Shown piece after piece: positions 14,113 through 22,996 of a stretch of DNA of 28,332 nt (positions are counted from its first letter, which is position 1; every line of letters begins with the position of its first letter). The stretch comes from a virus. The stretch lies in the IMG/VR virus record IMGVR_UViG_3300021137_000072, positions 1 to 28,332 of that record; one strand, given 5' to 3'. The position numbers were made by a program, and so were the translations under genes. Under the pieces are notes generated by a model, which was not told the DNA's origin, searched no databases, and worked only from the letters and a program-made list of their open reading frames with translations.

Positions 14113-17100
14113 TTAAGAAATTATATTGACTAGGAGCTCAAATTGATAATTATAACCTGGCCTCTTATTATATATTAGTCTAAATCCAAGTCGATCCGTA
14201 GGAAATGTCTGAGTCTGATAATTGGTTTGCATTGTATATACTGAGGTATCAATCAATGATGGATTATCAACACTTAAAAATTCTGTTGAAATATCTTTAC
14301 CCTCTCTGGCATATACAACAATGCTGCCTAAATTAAATCTTGGTACAATATTATTATCAGTATAAACTATAAGATCATCCAGGGTTGTCGTTACATCACC
14401 GTATGAATGATTAGCACTAACATAGTCATCGAATTTATATTTAATACCATCTGCTAATAATTTAGCAAACATAGATTTTTTAATGTAAACGTCGGCATAT
14501 ACTTTGTCCGTATCTTCGAACCAAACTATCGAACTGGTTTCTGAATCATTTGTTCTAATCGTATTCATTTGATCCAATGAACTAACGTTCATCGAAGTAA
14601 AATTAGTTATTTGATATTGACTTTCAACCTTCATTATCGTCGATGCCAAGAACGCTGTCTTTTCAATAGGACTTAGGGTTCCATATGCCGTCGAAGAAAT
14701 ATTATTCGGAGAAGCTTTTGTAAAATATGTTGGAGAATACTTAGATTCTAAAACATTCATCGTTTTCTTATCAATCGCGATCTCACCAATTTTTGGATAT
14801 AGAGGTAATTTATCAGATGATGTTGACAATTTCAATGTAGAATCAGGTGCCTCTGGATTTACTTTATGGAAATAATAGTTATTTAATAGACCAAATCCAT
14901 TTTCATTTGTAGAAATATAGGTATCAAATGCGATTCCTAATCTATTAAATTTATCGTAGATTAATTTCTTTCTATAATCTACCGATCCGCTAGTATCATA
15001 AGCCTTGTATTCTGTAAAAATATCTGTGAATGCAACAACATCTTTTACCAATGGGTTATATAAACCATTCATTCTTCGCATCGCCGTAAAATATGGATCA
15101 CTTCTTTCAGTAATAATCTTACCGACATCCTGTGATGTAATTTTGTATGAATTAGGTTTATCTGAATCCACAGAAGGTTCAATGTAAGAAGCCTTTGCAA
15201 ATGCAGTACCATTATCGATTTCTAATACAAAATTATTTACTGATTCTGTTCCATCAGCGCTAATTGTTGTATAATTAATATTTGTTGAAAATTGATTAAA
15301 TAAATTTGCAAAGCTCGATGCCTGTAAAGATTCTAATATAGATTTAAATGCATTATAACCTCCACCGATGTAGGTGTATGGTATTACGCTCTGTTCATTA
15401 ATAGAAATACCTGCAACACCAGTCCATTCTGTACCTAATGCTCCATTTGCCCATACTCTAGGATATCCATCTACAATAATTGATGAATCATTAGAAACAC
15501 TTAGAACTTTTAATGCATATTGATCTGAACCATTTAATGGCCAGTTAAAAACCAAATATGAATATCCTCCACTTTCGGTAAGAGTTAATTGACTTTCAAA
15601 TTTAGTTTGATTTCCCAAATTATCTGGAATTCCATTTACGGTTACTGGACCATTTGTCCATGCTGCATGTTTTAAATCTAATGTGCCACTCATTGCAGAA
15701 TTATTGTAAGTTCCATTTAATTTAGAGTGTACCAATTCATACAGAACCTTTCTAGTCAATTCGTTTACATCATTTGGATTTAATTGTAAGTTAATATAGA
15801 TACAAATAAAATCAAATGCATCATTTTTAATAACATCAATAGAATATCCGTTTGATGTCGCATCTGTTAAATTAATTACTGAACCAAATTTATAATCATT
15901 CACTAATGTATTACTAATAAATTCAGTAGGATTAACCTTATTGAATTCCTTTCTTGCCTTGTAAGTATATCTTAAACCTCTAAATACTGTCGATGCAAAT
16001 TTATATTGAGATCCTTTATCGAAGTTAGAGTACAACTTTTTAGATCTATCTTTTACAAAAGAAATTTGATCTTTTAAAAATAAATCATTTATTGAAAAAC
16101 CTGGATTTGATCCAGAAAAGCTTAATATTGATGCTCCATCTACTGTTGAAATATTTCCAGCACTTGGAAGCGTTATAATTGCACCATCTAATCTAACTAC
16201 CGTAGTCGAAGACGTTAAAATAGTTGAAGAAACGATATCACTAAAATAAATTAAGGTAACTGATCCAGTTGTTATTTTTGTAACTGAAACTGTATCTCTA
16301 AATGCTCCATCCCAAATAAAATATTTGCTAAAGTAATCATTTGTATAACTTTTTAAATTTGCAACATTTAATTCTGGATTATTTGAATTCAATAGAATAG
16401 AATCATATCCAATATAACTATCCAACTCATTAATATTTGAATCTGTATCTTTAAAAATAGTAGGGATTCCATAGATATGAAAGTGTTCCATGCTATAGTC
16501 TAATGGATTTCTAGATTTTCCGCTCTGAATATCAGGAGATATATTGTCAGTTCCAAATGCCTCATTAACATTTAAAAGATATGGTTTCATCCTTGCATTA
16601 AATGCATCCTTAAGAGCAAACTTATTTATTGTAGGAACCATCCTACTTAAAATTGCAGTTTCTTTTAATTCATTTTCATAAAGTCTATCATATTCAGAAT
16701 CTGCAGTTACATCTTTAATAATTAAAGTAGCATCCTGGGATAGATCAGTTATTGTTGATCTTCTATTAACTATTTCCGGTTGCAAAACTGAATACAGTGT
16801 TGGAAAATATGAAGATGCTTCCTCTGTAAAATTAGAGCTACATGCGCCCGCATAATTATTATAATAAGAAGAACTTAATAAAAGGTCCTCAAACGATAAT
16901 TCACCTAAATTAGAATTAGAAGTGTCATAAAAATCAAAGTCAAAGTCTTTAATTGCATATGCACTAAATTTACCGTATGTCGTAAAAGATTCAGCGTATA
17001 CGTTTAATACTTTAGATTTCGGTACATCTATTACATTTTCTAAAATGATTCTGCTCGTAGCAGTTAAAAATGGATCAGCAATAATTTGAGTAATTTTAGA

Positions 17101-18846
17101 GAATGTATTTGAAGTAGAACTCATTAAGAATTCACCAACATCAACAGTTCCTTTGTTTTGATTCTTTACCAAAACTGCTCTATTTTGTATTGCTCCTCCG
17201 GTTGGAGTCCATATAGTCCATTGAGTAAAATCAGTATGCGATCCTACTGGAAGTATTGAATTTGTTAAACCAATATTATTCTGTAGACCTACATTTATTT
17301 GAATGAAATCAGAAATATTACCATTTAAAATACCTAATGCGGTCAATTTTCTATTATTTCCAACTCCATAATCTTGTAAAATTATTCTATCTCCGATCTG
17401 TTGAACCGTATAAGGAAGCTCTGATAGATTAATTGATCCAGCTAGGGCACTTGCAATATCACTCGGTGTACCGTGGATTGAGTAGGTATTCTCAGTAAAT
17501 TTGCCAATTGGTAAATTAGCTATTGCAGTAAACTCAAATCCGTGCAACTTATAATCAAAGCCTTTCAATTCTGATTTGGGTGCAATAAATATTTTATCAC
17601 CATCGTGTGGAGTGTCGATTATTTGAAGATCGATAAAATCATTTAGGTTAACTCCAAACTCTTCAATTTGAATCGAAGATTGTTTAACCATATCCGTAAA
17701 TTCATTAAGACTTGCTCCATTTAATGAAACCGGTAGATATTGAGTATTATTAAATCCAACACCATTTCTGATATGAAAGAAATTACCAACTCCAGATTTT
17801 ACCCAGTTTAGGGTTGGAATTGATAAATCACTTTGATTCAAGAACATATCTTGATGAGTCAAACCATTTGATAAAGGATATAAAGTAGAAACCGAATCAG
17901 CCTCAATCTTTAAGATTTCAGTTGAATCATTTTTAACCAGATCGTATGTTGTAAATTGTCCTTCTTGGATTGCATCAACATATAAACCAAAATATCTATA
18001 AATCTTATAGGTTTCTGCAGTTGGATCATTGAATAAAAATTCAAGATTTAATATGTTTGCAACTGCGATATCATTTCTTTGAAAACCAGAAGTTAAAAGA
18101 TTATTATTTAAGATTTCTATCTTATCAACGATAAGATCTTTATTCGTGTATTCCTTTCTATTAACAAAACCACCCTTCGCCGTATCGATACCACTAAAAA
18201 TAGTAGGTTGCGATGGATCAAAGTTCTGTGTTATTGCAGCATCTGGAAAATTAGAATCATTTATATGAGTACTAATATATTTACCAATTCCAGTTTTTGT
18301 AGTTAAATCAAATGAAGTAACGATCGTAGCCTTGCTTAACAATTCCATCACTCTTGTGTTTTGTGATGATATTGTCGTATCCATTTGTTTAGAGTAGTCA
18401 ACATCTTCAACTCTATAAATTACAAAGTAAGAAGGTGTATTCTTTTCCAACCAAATAGGAGCAAAGAATCTATATTGTTCTAAATAAAATTTTGAAGTAT
18501 TAAAGAAGGCACCGTACTGATATTGAGATTCATATTGCTTTGCATAATCTCCATAAACACTCAGATCAGAATCTTCTCTTAAAACATCGTATTTAATAGA
18601 ATTCGGAGCAGTAGAATAGAATGCAGAAAGATCTTGCGAGTATGATCCTCCAGAATTGATTGGAAACTTTTTAAATGCAGAATTTGAGAGAGTACTATTC
18701 GCGTCAATTGAATCCATATAAATGGATCCAGTAGAGTCAACTACTAATTTTACGTTCGTAGTTAATACGGGATTGGTTCTTAATAAACCAAATGATAGAG
18801 CGTCTAGATTATTCTCAGACGCATCAAAGTTTGTTGTTATACTCAT
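14113..18846 (-). CDS. Very large putative virion protein (1577 aa, unknown family)
   Basis: The 1577-aa product is the longest in the window. It has no signal peptide or membrane segment and is rich in Ser, Asn, Asp, Tyr and Phe with few cysteines, like a large beta-rich virion protein. It begins MSITTNFDASENNLDALSFG followed by LLRTNPVLTTNVKLVVDSTG. A conserved-looking central part near residues 720-800 reads YENELKETAILSRMVPTINK and then NPLDYSMEHFHIYGIPT. The C-terminus is rich in Tyr, Arg and Asn. I do not recognise the family. Position suggests a baseplate rim, fibre-connector or long tail-fibre base protein, because the two collagen fibres follow immediately. Expression looks specially marked: it has the clearest Shine-Dalgarno motif of the window (AGAAGG, seven bases before the ATG) and a promoter-like box upstream. 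Confidence 0.85.
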   Translation of the reverse strand: MSITTNFDASENNLDALSFGLLRTNPVLTTNVKLVVDSTGSIYMDSIDANSTLSNSAFKKFPINSGGSYSQDLSAFYSTAPNSIKYDVLREDSDLSVYGDYAKQYESQYQYGAFFNTSKFYLEQYRFFAPIWLEKNTPSYFVIYRVEDVDYSKQMDTTISSQNTRVMELLSKATIVTSFDLTTKTGIGKYISTHINDSNFPDAAITQNFDPSQPTIFSGIDTAKGGFVNRKEYTNKDLIVDKIEILNNNLLTSGFQRNDIAVANILNLEFLFNDPTAETYKIYRYFGLYVDAIQEGQFTTYDLVKNDSTEILKIEADSVSTLYPLSNGLTHQDMFLNQSDLSIPTLNWVKSGVGNFFHIRNGVGFNNTQYLPVSLNGASLNEFTDMVKQSSIQIEEFGVNLNDFIDLQIIDTPHDGDKIFIAPKSELKGFDYKLHGFEFTAIANLPIGKFTENTYSIHGTPSDIASALAGSINLSELPYTVQQIGDRIILQDYGVGNNRKLTALGILNGNISDFIQINVGLQNNIGLTNSILPVGSHTDFTQWTIWTPTGGAIQNRAVLVKNQNKGTVDVGEFLMSSTSNTFSKITQIIADPFLTATSRIILENVIDVPKSKVLNVYAESFTTYGKFSAYAIKDFDFDFYDTSNSNLGELSFEDLLLSSSYYNNYAGACSSNFTEEASSYFPTLYSVLQPEIVNRRSTITDLSQDATLIIKDVTADSEYDRLYENELKETAILSRMVPTINKFALKDAFNARMKPYLLNVNEAFGTDNISPDIQSGKSRNPLDYSMEHFHIYGIPTIFKDTDSNINELDSYIGYDSILLNSNNPELNVANLKSYTNDYFSKYFIWDGAFRDTVSVTKITTGSVTLIYFSDIVSSTILTSSTTVVRLDGAIITLPSAGNISTVDGASILSFSGSNPGFSINDLFLKDQISFVKDRSKKLYSNFDKGSQYKFASTVFRGLRYTYKARKEFNKVNPTEFISNTLVNDYKFGSVINLTDATSNGYSIDVIKNDAFDFICIYINLQLNPNDVNELTRKVLYELVHSKLNGTYNNSAMSGTLDLKHAAWTNGPVTVNGIPDNLGNQTKFESQLTLTESGGYSYLVFNWPLNGSDQYALKVLSVSNDSSIIVDGYPRVWANGALGTEWTGVAGISINEQSVIPYTYIGGGYNAFKSILESLQASSFANLFNQFSTNINYTTISADGTESVNNFVLEIDNGTAFAKASYIEPSVDSDKPNSYKITSQDVGKIITERSDPYFTAMRRMNGLYNPLVKDVVAFTDIFTEYKAYDTSGSVDYRKKLIYDKFNRLGIAFDTYISTNENGFGLLNNYYFHKVNPEAPDSTLKLSTSSDKLPLYPKIGEIAIDKKTMNVLESKYSPTYFTKASPNNISSTAYGTLSPIEKTAFLASTIMKVESQYQITNFTSMNVSSLDQMNTIRTNDSETSSIVWFEDTDKVYADVYIKKSMFAKLLADGIKYKFDDYVSANHSYGDVTTTLDDLIVYTDNNIVPRFNLGSIVVYAREGKDISTEFLSVDNPSLIDTSVYTMQTNYQTQTFPTDRLGFRLIYNKRPGYNYQFELLVNIIS

Positions 18847-18853
18847 CAGTTTT

Positions 18854-18859
18854 CCTTCT
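18854..18859 (-). promoter_or_regulatory. Shine-Dalgarno site of the 1577-aa gene
   Basis: The minus strand reads AGAAGG with seven bases (AAAACTG) before the ATG at 18846, a near-ideal ribosome binding site. It stands out because most other starts in the window, including gp32, uvsY and the fibre genes, have only A/T-rich sequence at this position. It fixes the start of this gene. Confidence 0.7.
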
Positions 18860-18870
18860 ATTCGTTGTTA

Positions 18871-18880
18871 ATTATATATC
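18871..18880 (-). promoter_or_regulatory. Candidate promoter box GATATATAAT before the 1577-aa gene
   Basis: This is the third exact copy of GATATATAAT. It lies in the 57-nt gap between the 1363-aa gene and the 1577-aa gene, 24 bases before the base of the ATG. This is the best-placed copy: the box, then about 11 bases, then a Shine-Dalgarno site and the ATG. It probably starts the transcript for the fibre and tail genes that follow. The role is inferred from position and repetition. Confidence 0.45.
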
Positions 18881-18903
18881 AAGAAATGAAGGAGACGTCT
18901 GGG

Positions 18904-21900
18904 TTATCTCAGTACTGACATTTCACCTGGTGTTGAAAAGTCATTAGAATCAGCAAACTGACCGGTATTCTTATTGTGGGAAACTAATCCTTCAACAACA
19001 TACGTATGTGCATTTCCAATTTCAAGTTTAACTATTTCTGCGTTACCAACCGCCTGTTTGTATGTGATTGTAACAATTCCATTTTCTGATTGGATCTTAT
19101 CTCCAACGTGTAGATCTGAGATCGAAACGTATTCTCCAGCTTCAGTTAAGAATTTATGTGAATTAGAAACTGTAACATTGCTTCCACCTGCGCTAACTAA
19201 TACGATTGGTTGAATTCCTCTCGATGTATTAATCAATGGATATGTTCCCCATACTCCTGTTAATTCGTGTTTAGTGTAAACTAGATCACCAATCTTTAAG
19301 TCTCCTGCTGGTACTAAGGTATTAGATCCAGTTAAGATTCTCATGTTTGGTGTAGGACAACCTCCTCCGCCTGAAGAAGGTGCATTGTAGTTATTTAACA
19401 TTGCACTCGTTACGTTTGTAGAAGAAGAACCCTCTTGTTTGTATTTCGCGTAAACTTCGACGTCAAACTGGAATGAATTTCCAGCAGCATCTAAAATATC
19501 GATACCTATCTTTTTAGAATAAGTGATGTTTGTTAAAGTATTGCTATAGATACCACCAATTCTACCAGTGTTATTTGCAGCAGTTGCAGTTGTTGAAACT
19601 GTACTGTCAGCTATACCATAGTAATCAGTCATTCTATATTGGAAGATCAAATCTACTGAAACCGCATTTGTGGCTCCAGATGCTATTGTTTTTACACCAA
19701 ATTTATTATCTGCATCTACGATAAGACTTGTCTTTTGTAGAGGTGCAACATATAAATAGGCTCCACATGATTGACCACCTAATAGATATTGATCATTTGC
19801 ATCGAATGCCATTTTCAAAGTTCTATGAACTGTGTTATTCGCATCATTTACCCATGTTGTATATTTGTATGGATTTTGGAATCCGCCATCTGCCATGTTT
19901 GCTCTTCTTGGTGCATTTTTAGACATTGCAACCATACCAGCACCTTGGATTTGCAATGGAGTGATCGCTCCATTTGACAAGATTGGATGGTCTTTATGAA
20001 TGAAGATACCATTGTCATATGCAGAACTTGATATTGGATTTGTAGCTCCTGCAAGATCAATTATCGTTATTGCTGGTGTAGTACTATTAAATGAACCTGT
20101 CCAAATAAATGCATTTGCTAATACAGTTGGATCAGTAGGTGCATCAAATGGTGTACTTGAAGCCGCAGAATAATTTCTTTCTTTGCTAGTTGGATCGATT
20201 GTAACACCAGTAAAGATGTTTGAAAGACCATACTCATAATCATCAATACCAGTTGTTATTGATAAATCTGGCGCAGTTAAAGAATAAAGATCAGTATCAT
20301 TCGCTAGATTTCTGAATCTAGAGTTAACGAACTGTCCTCTTAATTGTCCTGACTGTAATGGTATTTGATTGAAGAAGATATTTGCTGAAATATCTGCTGC
20401 TGCCAAATTTTGATATAATAAAGGTACTAAATCATAGTTACCTTCAGTTGTATAATATGTGTTTGTTGCAACCGCAGAATCAGGTGTTGTAGTTCCATTT
20501 GCAGAAACTCCTAACGTTGCAGATTTACCTGAGTTATAAATAGGTTGAGTTCTATCACCTAGAATTCTTGCAACTAATTCTAAATTGGTTGCTTTAGTGT
20601 TTGCTAACTTTAATTTAAAACTCTTTGTAACAATTGCACCTTTTCTATTTGTTTGACTTGTAATCTCATCAACATAGTAACCTGCAAATAACTGAACTGA
20701 CGTATTATTAGATACTACAGTTTGAGTTCCATTTTGATCTTCAAGGTATACTGAAAGTTCTCCAAGAGTACCAGCGATTTGAGCAGTTAGTGTTTGAATT
20801 TGATTTTGTAATTCAATCAACTTATCAAATACTGAAACTGGATTTTGATTTGCATCTAAGAATCCTGAAGCTATTGAGGTACCGATGTGCGCAAAATATT
20901 TAGAGTTTGCAGTAAATGAATCACCAATGTGTGTATAAACTCCACCAGTTGTTAGATCCTGATCAACTTGAACCTTTACCAAATCGGTTTGGTTTTGATT
21001 GATAGCATCTAATAATTTATCTCCAGTGAATTGTCCTTCTGGGAAAACGATTTGAACGATCGAAGAGAATTCTGATTCTGCTGGATTCGATGGGAAACCT
21101 GCCTCAGATCTTGAAGCGATCATGATTTCAACAGCCTCTCCAGATTCAATTGGAATATCTAATGAATTAAAGTTTACGGTTTGAGCGTCTTCTTCATTCT
21201 CATTTTGCCATTTGTACTTTCCAGTAGTTGGATCCAAAGCTCTTTGTCTAACAGGTCCTAAAATTTCATTCCAGTTAGAGAATGCCGCAGTTTTAACGGT
21301 ATTAGTTGTACTATCATTAAAAGGGATCTGATCAACTTGACTGGTTTTACCATTTACTGAAAGATATCGATATCTTATTTTAAATTGTACAACCTCTTGA
21401 GGTACGGTGTTTGCTACATTTTTTGGAAGTGGCACTGACCAGAAACCTCTTACGCTAAATTTAGGAGCTACATTCGTTAAATTGTTTGAAGCTGCTATAG
21501 TTTGAATTTGCGTAACTATTGATGCATATAAATTTGATTCAGTTGCTCTTTGAGAAACTAAAGCATTGTATTCATTCGTGTCTCTATCTTTATCAACTGA
21601 AGACGTATACTTTTGTGTATTGATTTGCGTTTTCTTTTGAGCAATAGAAGTATCTAACTGAGCCAATGACTGCTCTGCCGCAGCTTTATCTGACTGCAAT
21701 TGAGTAATCTTGATAGTCGAATCGTTATCTGTTAAGTGATTGTTTATTTGAACCACTTTAAAGTTATTTACATCCAGAACCGGCGCATCTGGAGGAACTG
21801 CCATTGCAGCAGGTGGAATAAAGTCTACTTGTAAACTTTTAATGAATTGACCAAAATCTGCAACCTCTGATTTATAATAATCAGCAAGTGTTACAACGCT

Positions 21901-22995
21901 TCCATCAGCCATGGTTATTTGCAAATCATTTGAATAGAATGCAACACCCGGTGAAAAATTAGCCGCTTCGATTTTAGAAACTGGATCAATTGCTTTAACA
22001 AATACAACCTGTCTTTCATCGAAATTGATATTTAATTTAATATCAGTTGCAATTGAATTATCTTTGTAGATTGTTAATTGTGATGCTCCAATTTTAATAG
22101 GTTCAGAACCTTCAACCAATAATAAAGAAACTTGAGAGGTGCTTGAATTGATCGATTGTACTGTGTATCTTGTTGCCAAGTTTCCAGAATTAACAACCAA
22201 TGAATCTCCAACCTTTAAGGTTTCAGTATCCTGAAGTGTTTTAGATGAATCTGAGTAAGTTAATTTATTTAATGTGAATAACCTAACAGTGTTCGTTTGA
22301 CTAACACCGTTAACAATCTGTGTAACTTGAACGTTGTCTACGCTTATAACATCTAGATCTCCATAATACTGAACCATCTTAGCTGGCATATCAACAGTAT
22401 TCGAATCCAATGTATATTGGTATGAATTCTGAGATAATTGAGTTAAGAATGTTTTGTAATCGATGCTATTCGATCCTTTGTAATTATTATCGAATGCAGC
22501 AGAACTTGTTTGGTCTGCACTGTTAAAGATATATCTTTCAACATAAATTTTTTCAGTGTTAACTGCAATTTGATTGCTAACGTCCATTGTGATGGTTAAC
22601 AATGGATTTAAAAAGTTCTGAAAGAATTGATTGTTCTTAGTTTCAAATGCAGTTGGAGTGTATAGACTGGTAATAGTTGGAGCTGGTCCATCTAATTTAC
22701 TGGTCATAACTCTTCTATAAGTACCATCTGACAATTGAATATTCGCTGTTGAATTTCCAATTGCGCTAAGGTTGTTAACGTTATTGCTTAATCTTTCAAT
22801 CTCTCTTTTCAAGAAACCAAATGATGGAACTTGAACTGTTGTAACATTGGTAGTCGATGGATCATACAAGTTAATAACTACACTATCCTTATCGGTAGTA
22901 ATAGCAGTATTTGTTTGTTGGTATGTTGCCAATGCGTTATTATACAATTCTACGAATTGTTCTAATAGTTGCGAGATTGAATTGTTTGCGCTCAT
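18904..22995 (-). CDS. Large virion structural protein with C-terminal self-processing Hint domain
   Basis: This 1363-aa structural protein is built as follows: an N-terminal helical part (MSANNSISQLLEQFVELYNN), a mixed region, a coiled coil near residues 415-500 (SDKAAAEQSLAQLDTSIAQK), a fibronectin-III-like domain near 510-655 (FKIRYRYLSVNG, later VEIMIASRSEAG), a second short coiled coil near 718-750, and a long beta-rich part. After a Ser/Gly linker comes a Hint domain at residues 1213-1341 and then a 22-residue tail. The body probably belongs to the baseplate or a fibre connector. The Hint domain suggests cleavage or ligation at its ends during assembly (inferred). The ATG at 22995 follows the previous stop by one base, so translation is probably coupled. 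No Shine-Dalgarno motif is seen. The exact virion location is unknown. Confidence 0.88.
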   Translation of the reverse strand: MSANNSISQLLEQFVELYNNALATYQQTNTAITTDKDSVVINLYDPSTTNVTTVQVPSFGFLKREIERLSNNVNNLSAIGNSTANIQLSDGTYRRVMTSKLDGPAPTITSLYTPTAFETKNNQFFQNFLNPLLTITMDVSNQIAVNTEKIYVERYIFNSADQTSSAAFDNNYKGSNSIDYKTFLTQLSQNSYQYTLDSNTVDMPAKMVQYYGDLDVISVDNVQVTQIVNGVSQTNTVRLFTLNKLTYSDSSKTLQDTETLKVGDSLVVNSGNLATRYTVQSINSSTSQVSLLLVEGSEPIKIGASQLTIYKDNSIATDIKLNINFDERQVVFVKAIDPVSKIEAANFSPGVAFYSNDLQITMADGSVVTLADYYKSEVADFGQFIKSLQVDFIPPAAMAVPPDAPVLDVNNFKVVQINNHLTDNDSTIKITQLQSDKAAAEQSLAQLDTSIAQKKTQINTQKYTSSVDKDRDTNEYNALVSQRATESNLYASIVTQIQTIAASNNLTNVAPKFSVRGFWSVPLPKNVANTVPQEVVQFKIRYRYLSVNGKTSQVDQIPFNDSTTNTVKTAAFSNWNEILGPVRQRALDPTTGKYKWQNENEEDAQTVNFNSLDIPIESGEAVEIMIASRSEAGFPSNPAESEFSSIVQIVFPEGQFTGDKLLDAINQNQTDLVKVQVDQDLTTGGVYTHIGDSFTANSKYFAHIGTSIASGFLDANQNPVSVFDKLIELQNQIQTLTAQIAGTLGELSVYLEDQNGTQTVVSNNTSVQLFAGYYVDEITSQTNRKGAIVTKSFKLKLANTKATNLELVARILGDRTQPIYNSGKSATLGVSANGTTTPDSAVATNTYYTTEGNYDLVPLLYQNLAAADISANIFFNQIPLQSGQLRGQFVNSRFRNLANDTDLYSLTAPDLSITTGIDDYEYGLSNIFTGVTIDPTSKERNYSAASSTPFDAPTDPTVLANAFIWTGSFNSTTPAITIIDLAGATNPISSSAYDNGIFIHKDHPILSNGAITPLQIQGAGMVAMSKNAPRRANMADGGFQNPYKYTTWVNDANNTVHRTLKMAFDANDQYLLGGQSCGAYLYVAPLQKTSLIVDADNKFGVKTIASGATNAVSVDLIFQYRMTDYYGIADSTVSTTATAANNTGRIGGIYSNTLTNITYSKKIGIDILDAAGNSFQFDVEVYAKYKQEGSSSTNVTSAMLNNYNAPSSGGGGCPTPNMRILTGSNTLVPAGDLKIGDLVYTKHELTGVWGTYPLINTSRGIQPIVLVSAGGSNVTVSNSHKFLTEAGEYVSISDLHVGDKIQSENGIVTITYKQAVGNAEIVKLEIGNAHTYVVEGLVSHNKNTGQFADSNDFSTPGEMSVLR
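18973..19359 (-). other. Hint (intein-like, BIL-type) protein domain
   Basis: This stretch encodes residues 1213-1341 (129 aa) of the 1363-aa protein. It starts after four glycines with Cys1213 (CPTPNMRILTG), followed by the block-A pattern VPAGDLKIGDLVYT. Block B shows NVTVSNSHKF with His1280, then DLHVGDKI. Block F reads EIVKLEIGNAHTYVV. The end is VSHN (His1340-Asn1341). These are the residues that carry out N-S acyl shift and Asn cyclisation in inteins. The residue after Asn is Lys, not Cys/Ser/Thr, so standard splicing is not expected. This matches bacterial intein-like (BIL) domains, which cleave or do non-canonical ligation. No homing endonuclease is present. Confidence 0.88.
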
Positions 22996-22996
22996 A

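Noticed and set aside
18973-19359. A complete splicing intein
   Set aside because: Asn1341 is followed by Lys, not Cys/Ser/Thr, and only 22 residues follow, so a normal C-extein is lacking; I call it a Hint/BIL-type domain instead.
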